DNA from: an uncultured Methanosarcinales archaeon
Lineage (GTDB): Archaea > Halobacteriota > Methanosarcinia > Methanotrichales > Methanotrichaceae
Assembly: GCA_903871465.1 (NCBI GenBank)
Contig: CAIQHB010000037.1
Span: 96,472 to 160,471 of the forward strand
Direction: 5' to 3'
DNA: 64,000 nt
The notes beneath the pieces were generated by a model that did not search any database, had not been told where the DNA came from, and was given only the letters and a program-made list of their open reading frames with translations. Of the stretch, positions 1 through 7,763 are shown one piece after another. Position 1 is the stretch's first letter. Every line of letters starts with the position of its first letter. Position numbers and translations under genes: made by a program.

Positions 1-289
1 CGAATCCAGACACCCGGGCTCCATCAGCTCGTAGGGTTATTGCGCAGCCGATTGAGCTTCCGTCCAGAAGAGGATGCCCTATGCCCTCCAGGATGATGGA
101 ACGGGTTATGTTCAGACTCTCGCGATAAACCCCGCCATGAACAACGATCGTGTCGCCAGTGTTAGCCATATTTATGGCAGCCTGGACACCCTGTCCGGGA
201 CCGACATCGATTGTTGCCGCTTCGACAACTGTAGTCAGAAAGATGATAGCGACTGCCAGCATGGCTAGATATCTTCGTCTGTCTTTCAT
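1..289 (-). CDS. Secreted parallel beta-helix (NosD-like) protein, C-terminus beyond the left edge
   Basis: The minus strand opens with ATG at 289, preceded by a strong ribosome site (GGAGGGAG), and stays open to the window edge, giving about 96 residues. It begins with a basic stretch and a hydrophobic signal peptide ending near VVEA, followed by a segment with the pattern IDVGPGQGVQAAINMA and then GDTIVVHGGVYRESL, the usual first coils of NosD/pectate-lyase-like right-handed beta-helices. The same segment appears in the secreted protein at 2842-4860, so the two are paralogues. It lies 17 bases after the Rieske gene on the same strand. Such proteins sit on the cell surface or bind carbohydrate; the substrate is unknown. 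Confidence 0.8.
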   Translation of the reverse strand, partial: MKDRRRYLAMLAVAIIFLTTVVEAATIDVGPGQGVQAAINMANTGDTIVVHGGVYRESLNITRSIILEGIGHPLLDGSSIGCAITLRADGARVSGF

Positions 290-306
290 TGCGCTCCCTC
301 CTACTA

Positions 307-666
307 CTATGATCTTTCTGATTTTAAATTTTTCGATTCTTCGATCTTTCGACCTTCGGGCCTCTCCGTCTCCACGAAGATCTGGCGGTCCTTGATTTCT
401 GTCCTGTACACTCGCAAGGGTTTCCTGGCCGGGCCCCTCAGGACCGATCCATCCTTAATCTTGAACTGAGAATAGTGCCAGGGACAGGTAAGGACCTCTT
501 CTTCCAGCGAGCCCTCATACAGGGGAGCGCCGGCGTGTGAGCACCTCGCCTCCAGGCAATAGAACTGGCCTGACAGGTTGACGACCAGTATTTCCTCCTC
601 TATTAGATCAAACTGCTTCATCTCCCCAGGGGAGATATCCTTTGTAGCGCAGAGCTTCATGAACAT
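307..666 (-). CDS. Rieske-type [2Fe-2S] ferredoxin-like protein
   Basis: A 119-residue protein made of one Rieske domain. The two cluster-binding boxes are visible: C-S-H-A-G-A-P-L near residues 42-49 and C-P-W-H-Y near residues 61-65, giving the Cys-x-His plus Cys-x2-His ligands of a [2Fe-2S] centre. There is no membrane segment or signal, so it resembles the soluble ferredoxin subunits of dioxygenase or nitrite-reductase-type systems and acts as a cytoplasmic electron carrier. The last 15 or so residues are charged and lie outside the domain. Start chosen at 666 after GGTGATAAAAG. It begins 12 bases after the end of the GH15 gene and is probably cotranscribed with it. The redox partner is unknown. 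Confidence 0.85.
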   Translation of the reverse strand: MFMKLCATKDISPGEMKQFDLIEEEILVVNLSGQFYCLEARCSHAGAPLYEGSLEEEVLTCPWHYSQFKIKDGSVLRGPARKPLRVYRTEIKDRQIFVETERPEGRKIEESKNLKSERS

Positions 667-678
667 CTTTTATCACCC

Positions 679-2637
679 TCAGCCCACAGCCTGAACTAAA
701 AGGCTATTGGAGATCTCCTGTTGCTTTTCCAGGTACTCGCAGACTGCGATTACGAATTCGGCGTGGCTCCAGACCAGGGGGGAAACAGAAACCGGAACTC
801 CGGTGAAGGGGTGAATCTGTTCCGCCATCACTCCCGACGGCAGGGCGGAGTTTGCCGCCCATATCAAGAGCTCCATACCCTCATTCAGCTCCAGCATCGA
901 TCTCGCTCGCGCGATGTGCCATCTTGCCAGCCAGAGCGTGGATATTAACCAGGGATTTCCAGTCGCGTCTTTGGATGCTCTCTGGTATTCATCATTCTCA
1001 TATCTGGCCAGGCCGCCAACGCCCTTCCCGATCCAGAGCCGGTCGAAGATTGAGTTCATAGTCTCCTCTACCACCTTATCCGAAGCTTGGAAGCCTCCGT
1101 AAAGAAAGATTGCGGATGTGCTGCTGTCGACGTTCATATCGCGTGATCCATCCGGAAATATGGCGTTTATGAACCTGCGACTCTTGGAATCGTAGAGGTG
1201 CTTGAAGAATGCGTCCTTTAGATTTCTGGACGCCAGACAGAGGGCATCATGCCGTTCGCGGTTATAGAAGACCCGGGAAAATTTGGCGGCCGCCCACAAT
1301 CCCGCATAAACCGTTGCTGCCGTCCAGGTGAATACTCCATATTTCTCCTCCCAGAGATCGAAGGAGGGCCTGGGAAGGCCTGTCTTGGGATCGATATACT
1401 TCAGCAAAAAGTCGGTTGTCTTCAGGACCAGATTGGGATAAACGTCCTCTATGAACTCTATGTCGTGAAATTTCTGGAAGTGCCTCCAAAGGGCGTACAG
1501 GACCAGAGCCGTCTCGTCCTCCTCGATGGCAAGGCCTTCAGACCCGGAAGCTGCCAGCCAGCTGCTTCCCACAGATCCGTCCGGTGAATACTTGTGGTGA
1601 AAGAAGCCATCCTCTGTTATCACTTCATTACAGAACCGGAAGAAGCGTCTGGTTACCTCTGGAAAACCTGCCAGGTCGAATGCCGTGCTCGCGATACTGC
1701 CGTCTCTCATCCAGACATAGGAGTAGGTATCCCGGTTGAACTGCAGAATGTTCGAATCCGTGGAAGCAATTATCCCGCCCTGGCTGTCGGCATGGGCGCG
1801 CATAATAAGAAGCGAGTTCTTGTAGGCACGGAGGATGTTCCTGGGAAGACTTGCCAGATTGAGGTTCTTCTTGTTCAGCCAGGCAGCCCAATAGTTTTCC
1901 GTCTCCATGAGGAGCTGCTCGGCTCCAATCTTTTTGACTTTAAGGGTTAGATCCAGGACCTGTTGCAGGCTCCGGGCGCAGACGATCCAATAATGAACCG
2001 CCCCGGTGGAGCCCGGCAACAAATCCAATTCAAAGGAGACGGCCGAGTCCACAGAGCCCTGGGCTATGGTATTTCCTTCCAGAAGTCCGTCTTCGGCGTC
2101 TTTCCAGGTTCCTTCCCTGCCCGGCTGCTCTTTGTAGCCTGTGGCGAACTGGTGCAATCCCTTCTTCTGGGCGGACCCGCCGATGAGAAAGTAGCGATTG
2201 CGTTTGTAGTGGATAATGGAGTCGAGGGTAGGCTCGTACATCACCGTATCGCCAACGGAGTCTCCATAGATGTGAAAGTCGTGGGTGAAGAAGAGCCTGA
2301 CCTTCCTTGGCGACTCTGAAAGGTTGCGGATGGTCACCTTTCTCAGGAGAACGTCCAGGGAGGGATGCACGCCGTCATTGGTCTCCAGCTGAAGGCCCAG
2401 CTCTGCATTCTTTGCCCGGCTTCTGCCGACCAGCGTCTCCGGCAAGTAGCCCGTTTTTACATCCCAGCCGTCATCCGACCAGCGAAAGAGGCCATCCACC
2501 CAGAGGCCCATCCTCATAAAGTGTCCCAGCAGATGATTTTCCAGACCCACCTTGGGATAGAAGAAATCTCTGATGTTCATCTTTTTGTCAAAGGCGATGG
2601 CGATACGGCCGTTGCCTAAAACCGTCTCTCTGGGCAT
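679..2637 (-). CDS. Glycoside hydrolase family 15 protein (glucoamylase/trehalase-like)
   Basis: A 652-residue cytoplasmic protein without signal peptide. Residues 1 to about 250 form the N-terminal beta-sandwich typical of prokaryotic GH15 enzymes; residues about 270-640 are the (alpha/alpha)6 catalytic barrel. Recognisable elements are VWMRDGSIAS, the LWEEKYG segment that normally carries the general acid, and SGVMAEQIHPFTG, which carries the second glutamate. GH15 enzymes release glucose from alpha-glucans or hydrolyse trehalose; methanogens store glycogen, so glycogen breakdown is a reasonable guess. The start at 2637 follows CAGGAG with 7-base spacing. The Rieske gene follows within 12 bases. 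Confidence 0.9.
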   Translation of the reverse strand: MPRETVLGNGRIAIAFDKKMNIRDFFYPKVGLENHLLGHFMRMGLWVDGLFRWSDDGWDVKTGYLPETLVGRSRAKNAELGLQLETNDGVHPSLDVLLRKVTIRNLSESPRKVRLFFTHDFHIYGDSVGDTVMYEPTLDSIIHYKRNRYFLIGGSAQKKGLHQFATGYKEQPGREGTWKDAEDGLLEGNTIAQGSVDSAVSFELDLLPGSTGAVHYWIVCARSLQQVLDLTLKVKKIGAEQLLMETENYWAAWLNKKNLNLASLPRNILRAYKNSLLIMRAHADSQGGIIASTDSNILQFNRDTYSYVWMRDGSIASTAFDLAGFPEVTRRFFRFCNEVITEDGFFHHKYSPDGSVGSSWLAASGSEGLAIEEDETALVLYALWRHFQKFHDIEFIEDVYPNLVLKTTDFLLKYIDPKTGLPRPSFDLWEEKYGVFTWTAATVYAGLWAAAKFSRVFYNRERHDALCLASRNLKDAFFKHLYDSKSRRFINAIFPDGSRDMNVDSSTSAIFLYGGFQASDKVVEETMNSIFDRLWIGKGVGGLARYENDEYQRASKDATGNPWLISTLWLARWHIARARSMLELNEGMELLIWAANSALPSGVMAEQIHPFTGVPVSVSPLVWSHAEFVIAVCEYLEKQQEISNSLLVQAVG

Positions 2638-2841
2638 TCATCGACTCCTGAAATAGATCTCATAATCATAGGTTACATTGGTATAAAACAAAAGCGATCG
2701 ATATTTTGAAAATGAATCCTCTGAGGCAACGTTTCTGATATGGCATTTCTTGATATAGCGATCCTGACATCGCAATTTCTGGCATCATCCATCGGAAAAG
2801 GCCGAAATTGATTTAATTCTGGAAGACACAATTAATTAATT

Positions 2842-4860
2842 ATGATCAATTTCAAACATATCAGGGTGATTTTGTCATTGTTATTGTTATTGCTTATGGT
2901 CTGTGGATCTCAAGCCAAAGACATAACCGTGCAGCCCGGAAAGAGCATTCAAGCGTCTATAAATGCGTCTAATCCTGGAGATATCATAGAAGTCCAAAGA
3001 GGCACCTATTATGAGAACTTGAATGTTTCCAAGCAGCTGACGCTGCGTGGCGTGGGTTACCCTGTAATTGATGCCGGCCATAACGGTAGCGCGATAGTTC
3101 TAATTGCGGATGGCATAGTTCTGGAAGGCTTTAGAGTAACAAATGCCAGTTGGCTGGGGAACTTTATAGGAGTCGACGTAAAAGGAAGCAGATGCACTCT
3201 AATATCCAACAAGGCTCTTAACAACAACTATGGCATAGCGCTCGAGGGTTCCAATAACAGCACTCTGGAAAATAACACTGCTATTGGAAACATAATAGGC
3301 ATCCTCGTTGCTAAAGCGAACGATAACCAAATTAGCGGCAACAACATAACCAACAGCGATGGCTCTCTTGATCTGCTCAGCGGCGGCATTGTTCTACTTT
3401 ATTCCAAGAACAACTCCATTGCCAGCAACATGGCCGAAGACCCTTACAACGGCATCTATCTGCGATATTCTGACGGCAACCGCCTTGATCGCAATCTCGC
3501 CGCAAGCATGAACGGAAATTGTATATCCGTTTTAGATTCCAGCAATAACCAGATAGAAGGGAATAATGCATCGGACGGTTACTTGAACGGCATATATCTG
3601 GATAACTCCAGCAATAGCACCCTTGAGCGGAATATGGCTCAAGAGAATTACAATTATGGTTTGATGCTCAAATCGTCTCGCAGCAACATCATCAGGAACA
3701 ATTCCGCCATCAACAACAAATGGGACGGCATAGATCTCACCGATTCCGGATCGAACACGCTGGATGAGAATAACGCTGGCGAGAATTCCGGATACGGCAT
3801 CTCCCTATTTAACTCCAGCAACAACACCCTGGCAAGAAATGATGCCAGCGAAAACACGCTTGACGGCATCTATGTCTATTATTCTACGAACAATTTGATC
3901 GAAGGAAATTTTGCACATGGCAATCGAAAGGACGGCATTGAAATCGTTAATTTTTCCTTCGGACTAGGAAACAACACCATATTTCAAAACTATTTTGTCG
4001 ACAACAATCGGCCTGTTTATGATGACGGCATAAATACATGGGACAACGGCAGTCTCGGCAACTACTACAGCGATTTTGCCTGCCACGATCGCGGAGATGG
4101 CATATGCGATTCTTCTTATGCCATTTTGGGCGGTAGAAATAGCGTGGACAGATACCCCCTGGCTAAGGCTGAAAAGACCTGGTTAGAAGGTAAACTCCCA
4201 CAGACAGGAAGCCCTGCTGCAACCATGCAGAGCGGACAGAAAACAATGGACGATTCTGTTGAAGCAGCCGGTGGAACGCAATCAGGATCCACGGCGAATG
4301 GCGCACTAACGTCTATTCCTGCTCAAAATTGTGATTGGAGCGGCACATGGAATACGGATTTCGGGACGATGGTGCTTCAACAGTCCGGCGAAACCGTAAC
4401 CGAGACGGCCGGAACGCATCTTGTTCAAGGAGGACAAATCCAGGGAAATGTATCGGATAATAAGCTGATCGGCATTTGGAATCAAACCGGTTCGGCGGGA
4501 GGCTATTTTGCGGGATCATTCGAGTTCAAAATATCCAATGGCTGCAATTCATTCAGCGGGAACTATTGGAATGGATTTGATACTTCCGTCACTCCTTCTG
4601 GAGGATGGAACGGAAACAGGTTAGGCGGTCCACTAGACTCTGCCGGTGGAATGCAATCAAATGCTGCTACAGATACGCAATCCGGATCGGTTGTGGCCGG
4701 TGCCGGTGTACAAAATGATTGTGAAGGTTTCTGCGTACAACGGATTGGCTCAATTTGGGATGGGAACAGCACTCCACCCAACTGCGTGTGTGACTGTTAT
4801 TTCCCGTATCATTCTGATGGACGGGGCGGATGCGTGGCTACAGGTCCAACTGGGACATAG
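2842..4860 (+). CDS. Secreted parallel beta-helix repeat protein (NosD-like) with C-terminal extension
   Basis: 672 residues. Residues 1-25 are a signal peptide with a run of leucines ending at SQA. Residues about 30-415 are right-handed beta-helix coils with recurring 22-24-residue units of the form NNSxxNxA...GIxLxxSxxN, rich in Asn and with many N-x-S/T sequons, as in archaeal surface glycoproteins. From about 415 a Ser/Gly/Thr-rich linker leads to a beta-rich domain (about 490-600, with paired aromatic residues and a W-N-G motif), then a Cys-rich tail with six cysteines (C-E-G-F-C ... C-V-C-D-C-Y). There is no ribosome site; an AT-rich box about 25 bases upstream suggests a leaderless transcript. 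It is a paralogue of the partial gene at 1-289. Confidence 0.85.
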   Translation: MINFKHIRVILSLLLLLLMVCGSQAKDITVQPGKSIQASINASNPGDIIEVQRGTYYENLNVSKQLTLRGVGYPVIDAGHNGSAIVLIADGIVLEGFRVTNASWLGNFIGVDVKGSRCTLISNKALNNNYGIALEGSNNSTLENNTAIGNIIGILVAKANDNQISGNNITNSDGSLDLLSGGIVLLYSKNNSIASNMAEDPYNGIYLRYSDGNRLDRNLAASMNGNCISVLDSSNNQIEGNNASDGYLNGIYLDNSSNSTLERNMAQENYNYGLMLKSSRSNIIRNNSAINNKWDGIDLTDSGSNTLDENNAGENSGYGISLFNSSNNTLARNDASENTLDGIYVYYSTNNLIEGNFAHGNRKDGIEIVNFSFGLGNNTIFQNYFVDNNRPVYDDGINTWDNGSLGNYYSDFACHDRGDGICDSSYAILGGRNSVDRYPLAKAEKTWLEGKLPQTGSPAATMQSGQKTMDDSVEAAGGTQSGSTANGALTSIPAQNCDWSGTWNTDFGTMVLQQSGETVTETAGTHLVQGGQIQGNVSDNKLIGIWNQTGSAGGYFAGSFEFKISNGCNSFSGNYWNGFDTSVTPSGGWNGNRLGGPLDSAGGMQSNAATDTQSGSVVAGAGVQNDCEGFCVQRIGSIWDGNSTPPNCVCDCYFPYHSDGRGGCVATGPTGT

Positions 4861-4989
4861 AAAAGAGTTTGGCGGCGGTTCGGGAAGTGAAAATTGAGGG
4901 TCGCCCAGCGCAGGACAGGGCAAGGACGGGGCAGGGAAAGCGTTATCATTAATTGAGGCGGAGATTCATATCCATAAGGAGGAAGATTA

Positions 4990-5322
4990 ATGACCCGCAA
5001 TATTTTAACCGAGAAAGATCTGGATGTGCAGGAGAGAAAGGTCTTTGGCCGAATCATCGACATGTGGAGCATGGGAAGCGAGGAAGATCCCTATTCCCAG
5101 AGTACCAGGTCTGAAGTGATCAAATACTCCAAGAAGGACGAACTTACTGAGGAACAGATCTTGAAGGTCCTGGAGAACCTGGAGGAAAAAAAACTGATCC
5201 ATACAGACGAGTCGGATGGCACCGCGTATATCAAATACAATGTCGAAGCCGTTCAGATAGTCAAAGAGCTTCAGAAAACCGCATATGTACATAGCAGAAC
5301 TGAGTTCGTACCACATCATTGA
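4990..5322 (+). CDS. Small charged protein, possible winged-helix fold
   Basis: 110 residues with an excellent ribosome site (AAGGAGG, 7 bases before the ATG). The middle part (EVIKYSKKDELTEEQILKVL followed by ENLEEKKLIH and a short beta-like TAYIKYN) looks like a helix-turn-helix with a beta-wing, so a small DNA-binding or regulatory role is possible. No family is recognised. The stop overlaps a possible small ORF (TTGA, 5319), which opens a row of tiny reading frames up to 5789. Codon use is like that of neighbouring chromosomal genes. Confidence 0.65.
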   Translation: MTRNILTEKDLDVQERKVFGRIIDMWSMGSEEDPYSQSTRSEVIKYSKKDELTEEQILKVLENLEEKKLIHTDESDGTAYIKYNVEAVQIVKELQKTAYVHSRTEFVPHH

Positions 5323-5408
5323 GAAAAGGTGTTCGAGAACTCTTGTTCCGGCAGCTTAATAAGCATATCAAGGAGCTGGAGGACGAGATAGACCGCCTCG
5401 AAGAATAA
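5319..5408 (+). CDS. Possible 29-residue coiled-coil peptide
   Basis: A short frame starts with TTG overlapping the TGA of the preceding gene (TTGA) and ends at 5408. Its product is strongly helical and charged (RQLNKHIKELEDEIDRLEE), with heptad-like leucines and isoleucines. The overlap suggests translational coupling, but the frame could also be the shifted C-terminus of the upstream gene. No homologue is recognised. Confidence 0.35.
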   Translation: MRKGVRELLFRQLNKHIKELEDEIDRLEE

Positions 5409-5507
5409 GATCCACCGTTAAGAAACTTGCTACCCATCATCACCTCCCTTTTGACATCCGCGCGAGATAGAACTGCCAGCGAGAAAATACATATACTAGG
5501 AGGAGAT

Positions 5508-5588
5508 ATGGAAAAGAAGGTATCAAGCGGCATATATCGAGCAGCCAGTACCATGAACAACCTTAAGACCTTGGCCCGCGGCATGTGA
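5508..5588 (+). CDS. Possible 26-residue basic microprotein
   Basis: ATG at 5508 directly follows a textbook ribosome site (TAGGAGGAGAT). The 26-residue product begins MEKKVSSGIYRAAS and is basic. The quality of the ribosome site is the main support, because chance short frames seldom have one. Two further tiny frames follow at 5593 and 5679. Confidence 0.45.
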   Translation: MEKKVSSGIYRAASTMNNLKTLARGM

Positions 5589-5592
5589 TGAT

Positions 5593-5682
5593 ATGGCTGA
5601 AAAAAACCGGGTCCAAGGCAAAAGCAAAAAAGCATTGACCAAAAAGGCAAAGCAAAAAAAGAAGAACGATGTGAAGTTATGA
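5593..5682 (+). CDS. Possible 29-residue lysine-rich microprotein
   Basis: This frame opens at ATG 5593, four bases after the previous stop, and ends in ATGA overlap with the next frame. The product is almost entirely Lys, Gln, Ala and Ser (MAEKNRVQGKSKKALTKKAK) and would be disordered and nucleic-acid-binding in character. No clear ribosome site of its own; translation would be by coupling. Confidence 0.4.
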   Translation: MAEKNRVQGKSKKALTKKAKQKKKNDVKL

Positions 5683-5789
5683 GTGAAGCCAGAGATAAAA
5701 AGATGAAACGCAAGCGCAAACTCGAAGAGTTGAAGGCCGTTAAAGTCATGAGAGCCTGCAAGTTCAGGCGGTATGACGAGAATAGGTGA
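5679..5789 (+). CDS. Possible 36-residue basic microprotein
   Basis: ATG at 5679 overlaps the previous TGA (ATGA). The product (MSEARDKKMKRKRKLEELKA, then a short Cys- and Arg-containing tail) is highly basic and helical. It is the last of a chain of four tiny frames joined by overlaps or very short gaps. A longer frame on the opposite strand (5261-5812) looks like the antisense of these, with low-complexity Ser/Leu runs. Confidence 0.4.
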   Translation: MSEARDKKMKRKRKLEELKAVKVMRACKFRRYDENR

Positions 5790-5996
5790 GTCCTTCTTTT
5801 TTGTTGCGCCAAATTGATCTAATTCATTCCTATTTTTAGCTCAGATCAAATGCGGATACAATCAAGAAGAAGATGCTTTCCCATCATATGCAGCTCTGAG
5901 AGGCCAGTACACCCCTTGAGCAGATGCTCTCAAGCACCGGATCGAAGCCACCAACCACCAGGCGCCCTGGTCTACGAGGTTTAAGAGTTCTTCCGA

Positions 5997-6872
5997 TCAG
6001 ACCTCTCCTGGGATTAGCATCAGCTCCTCTTCGATATAAGTTAAGTACATATTAGGATTCGCGGGAGGTATTTTCATCGACGAGAAATCGAAATAGGTCT
6101 TTCTCGTTTCCAGGATATTTTTATCATCCTCTGATAAGATAGGTGATAGAAGGTAGGTACCCAATTTACTCAGCACAAGATTGTTTAGGTGCGACTCGTA
6201 AGCCTTTTGGACCTCGTTTACGTAAAGATCCACAGGTTCCATCAACTCAACAACACCTGGCGTATTTGGCGTATTAACAGTAGCTCCCCTTTGTGTTATT
6301 ATTTTTTTTATCCCTGGCAGTAGTACATCATTAAACATAGTGGATTCATTATTTGTCATATAGGCCAATATCTCATTAAAAAACATCCCAACGAGTGGGT
6401 CGTAATCGTAGATATCAGTGTATTTTATGCCTTTATCTTCCTCTAATCTCTTTTTGCAAGTCGCTTTCTTCATATTTCTGAGATTCTCCAGCAAAAGGTT
6501 CGCAAATTCGTTTGTGTCTAAGACCTCTTTGGATCCTTTTATGGATTGAATAAATATATCATCGATATCTTGGAAAATAGATAAAGTAAGTTCTCGCCAT
6601 CGTATCAAATTTGCAATTGTCTTCGCAGCAGCATTCCTTACCTTATCCGCCTTCTCTTTTTGTTTAATATCTCTGTCTTTCTGTAATGCGGCTTTGATGG
6701 AGTACACAGAGACGAGAATAACAACGATAGTGAGGAGATCACCTACTTTAACCCCTGGCTCGAGTACTATTCTACCAAAGAGCGTTATATTCTCAGGCTC
6801 TTGTGCCGAAAATACCGGGGCAACAAATACAAACATTAAGACTAATACTTGAAAAGCAACTATGAAGCGCAT
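5997..6872 (-). CDS. Uncharacterised membrane-anchored protein
   Basis: 291 residues, start after GGAG with 6-base spacing. Residues 1-23 form a signal peptide or first membrane segment (ending PVFSAQ); a second hydrophobic segment lies at about 44-62 (VGDLLTIVVILVSVYSI), after which a long, charged, mostly helical domain (about 230 residues) lies on the inside. The pattern resembles cytoplasmic four-helix-bundle sensors of unknown function, but I recognise no family. The gene follows the zinc-ribbon gene at 6899-7291 by 26 bases on the same strand, so the two probably form an operon. The DNA is AT-rich compared with core genes, fitting an accessory region. Confidence 0.65.
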   Translation of the reverse strand: MRFIVAFQVLVLMFVFVAPVFSAQEPENITLFGRIVLEPGVKVGDLLTIVVILVSVYSIKAALQKDRDIKQKEKADKVRNAAAKTIANLIRWRELTLSIFQDIDDIFIQSIKGSKEVLDTNEFANLLLENLRNMKKATCKKRLEEDKGIKYTDIYDYDPLVGMFFNEILAYMTNNESTMFNDVLLPGIKKIITQRGATVNTPNTPGVVELMEPVDLYVNEVQKAYESHLNNLVLSKLGTYLLSPILSEDDKNILETRKTYFDFSSMKIPPANPNMYLTYIEEELMLIPGEV

Positions 6873-6898
6873 AGGTGTCTCCTGTTAAATTTCAATTA

Positions 6899-7291
6899 TC
6901 ACGCTTTTAGTTTATTTTCCATGTATTTTTTCCACCATACTTTAGGGTCTCTTCCATATATCTTTATGAAGTCAATCCTAGATAGCGACTTGCCGTTTAA
7001 ATCCACCCAAAGCACATCTTCGCTCGTTCCTGGAAGAGGGATCGCACCAACAGGTATGTTCTTTCTTTCCGAACCTTGAAAAGGAATGCATTCAAGCCAA
7101 CTTGCTTCTGTACCAGGTTTCTGAGAAGATACTCTTTGATAATCGTTAACCAATCCGCAGTTACCACAAATCAAAACGGCTCTTTTTTTCTGTTTCATAG
7201 CCTCATCTATAGCGGCTTTTGAAACTAAATTCATCGTTTTACACTCACAGCATTGCCAGGAAATTTTATCTCCGTTCATTTCCGCTGTCAT
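6899..7291 (-). CDS. Zinc-ribbon protein of an unnamed family (paralogue at 57032-57415)
   Basis: 130 residues. Two Cys pairs, C-C-E-C near residue 14 and C-G-N-C near residue 43, are spaced as in a zinc ribbon. A C-terminal half follows with a WLECIPF segment, a VGAIPL turn and a WVDLNGKSLSRIDFIKIYG motif. The protein at 57032-57415 has the same order: Cys pair, Cys pair, WLQCITY, SPVGTVTVDG, ADGRMMTRGDFIAEF. An alternative start at 7279 aligns better with the start of the paralogue. The membrane-protein gene downstream (5997-6872) is probably cotranscribed. No known function; the ribbon may bind nucleic acid or protein. Confidence 0.65.
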   Translation of the reverse strand: MTAEMNGDKISWQCCECKTMNLVSKAAIDEAMKQKKRAVLICGNCGLVNDYQRVSSQKPGTEASWLECIPFQGSERKNIPVGAIPLPGTSEDVLWVDLNGKSLSRIDFIKIYGRDPKVWWKKYMENKLKA

Positions 7292-7763
7292 CGTAATAAA
7301 TCTATCGAGTCATTGAATATAATTGTTTCTATCAGCCAACTATTCGATATCAAAGCAACGAGATATCATCGTGTTTGAATGAGTTTTGTATCGGGGAAGG
7401 AAGAGATTATCTGGAACTTAGAACCCCGATAACTAATGGTCAATCTCTACTTCGTCCAATTGCTCGGGGCGGAGTTGAAGCCTCCGCTTAATCCCTAAGT
7501 CATTTCTTCGTTGTGCAAACAAATTATAGTGATTGTGAGCTTAAATCACTCAGAAACAGGCATTATCTGCAATCGAAACGCCCATGCGCCCAGATAGGGG
7601 CTCACACGTGATGGATGGAAAACAATATCGATCGACACTAAAAATCAGTTTTCCATGGGAAACATATACCCAAACCCGGAATCAAACCATTCTTTGATCT
7701 ACTGAGAAATATCGGCAAGTAAATATAGATAGAAAAATCTTGGACTGCTAGAGATGTAGCCAC
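7292..7763. other. Intergenic region before hsdR
   Basis: No gene seen. The region separates two divergent operons. It holds a perfect 6-bp hairpin (GCGGAG/CTCCGC, 7469-7487) and an AT-rich box (AAATATAGA, near 7721-7729) about 35 bases before the hsdR ATG, which fits an archaeal TATA box. Confidence 0.5.

Noticed and set aside
5261..5812. 183-residue minus-strand frame across the microprotein region
   Set aside because: Its product has Ser and Leu runs antisense to Lys/Glu-rich frames, no ribosome site, and the plus strand has good ribosome sites.
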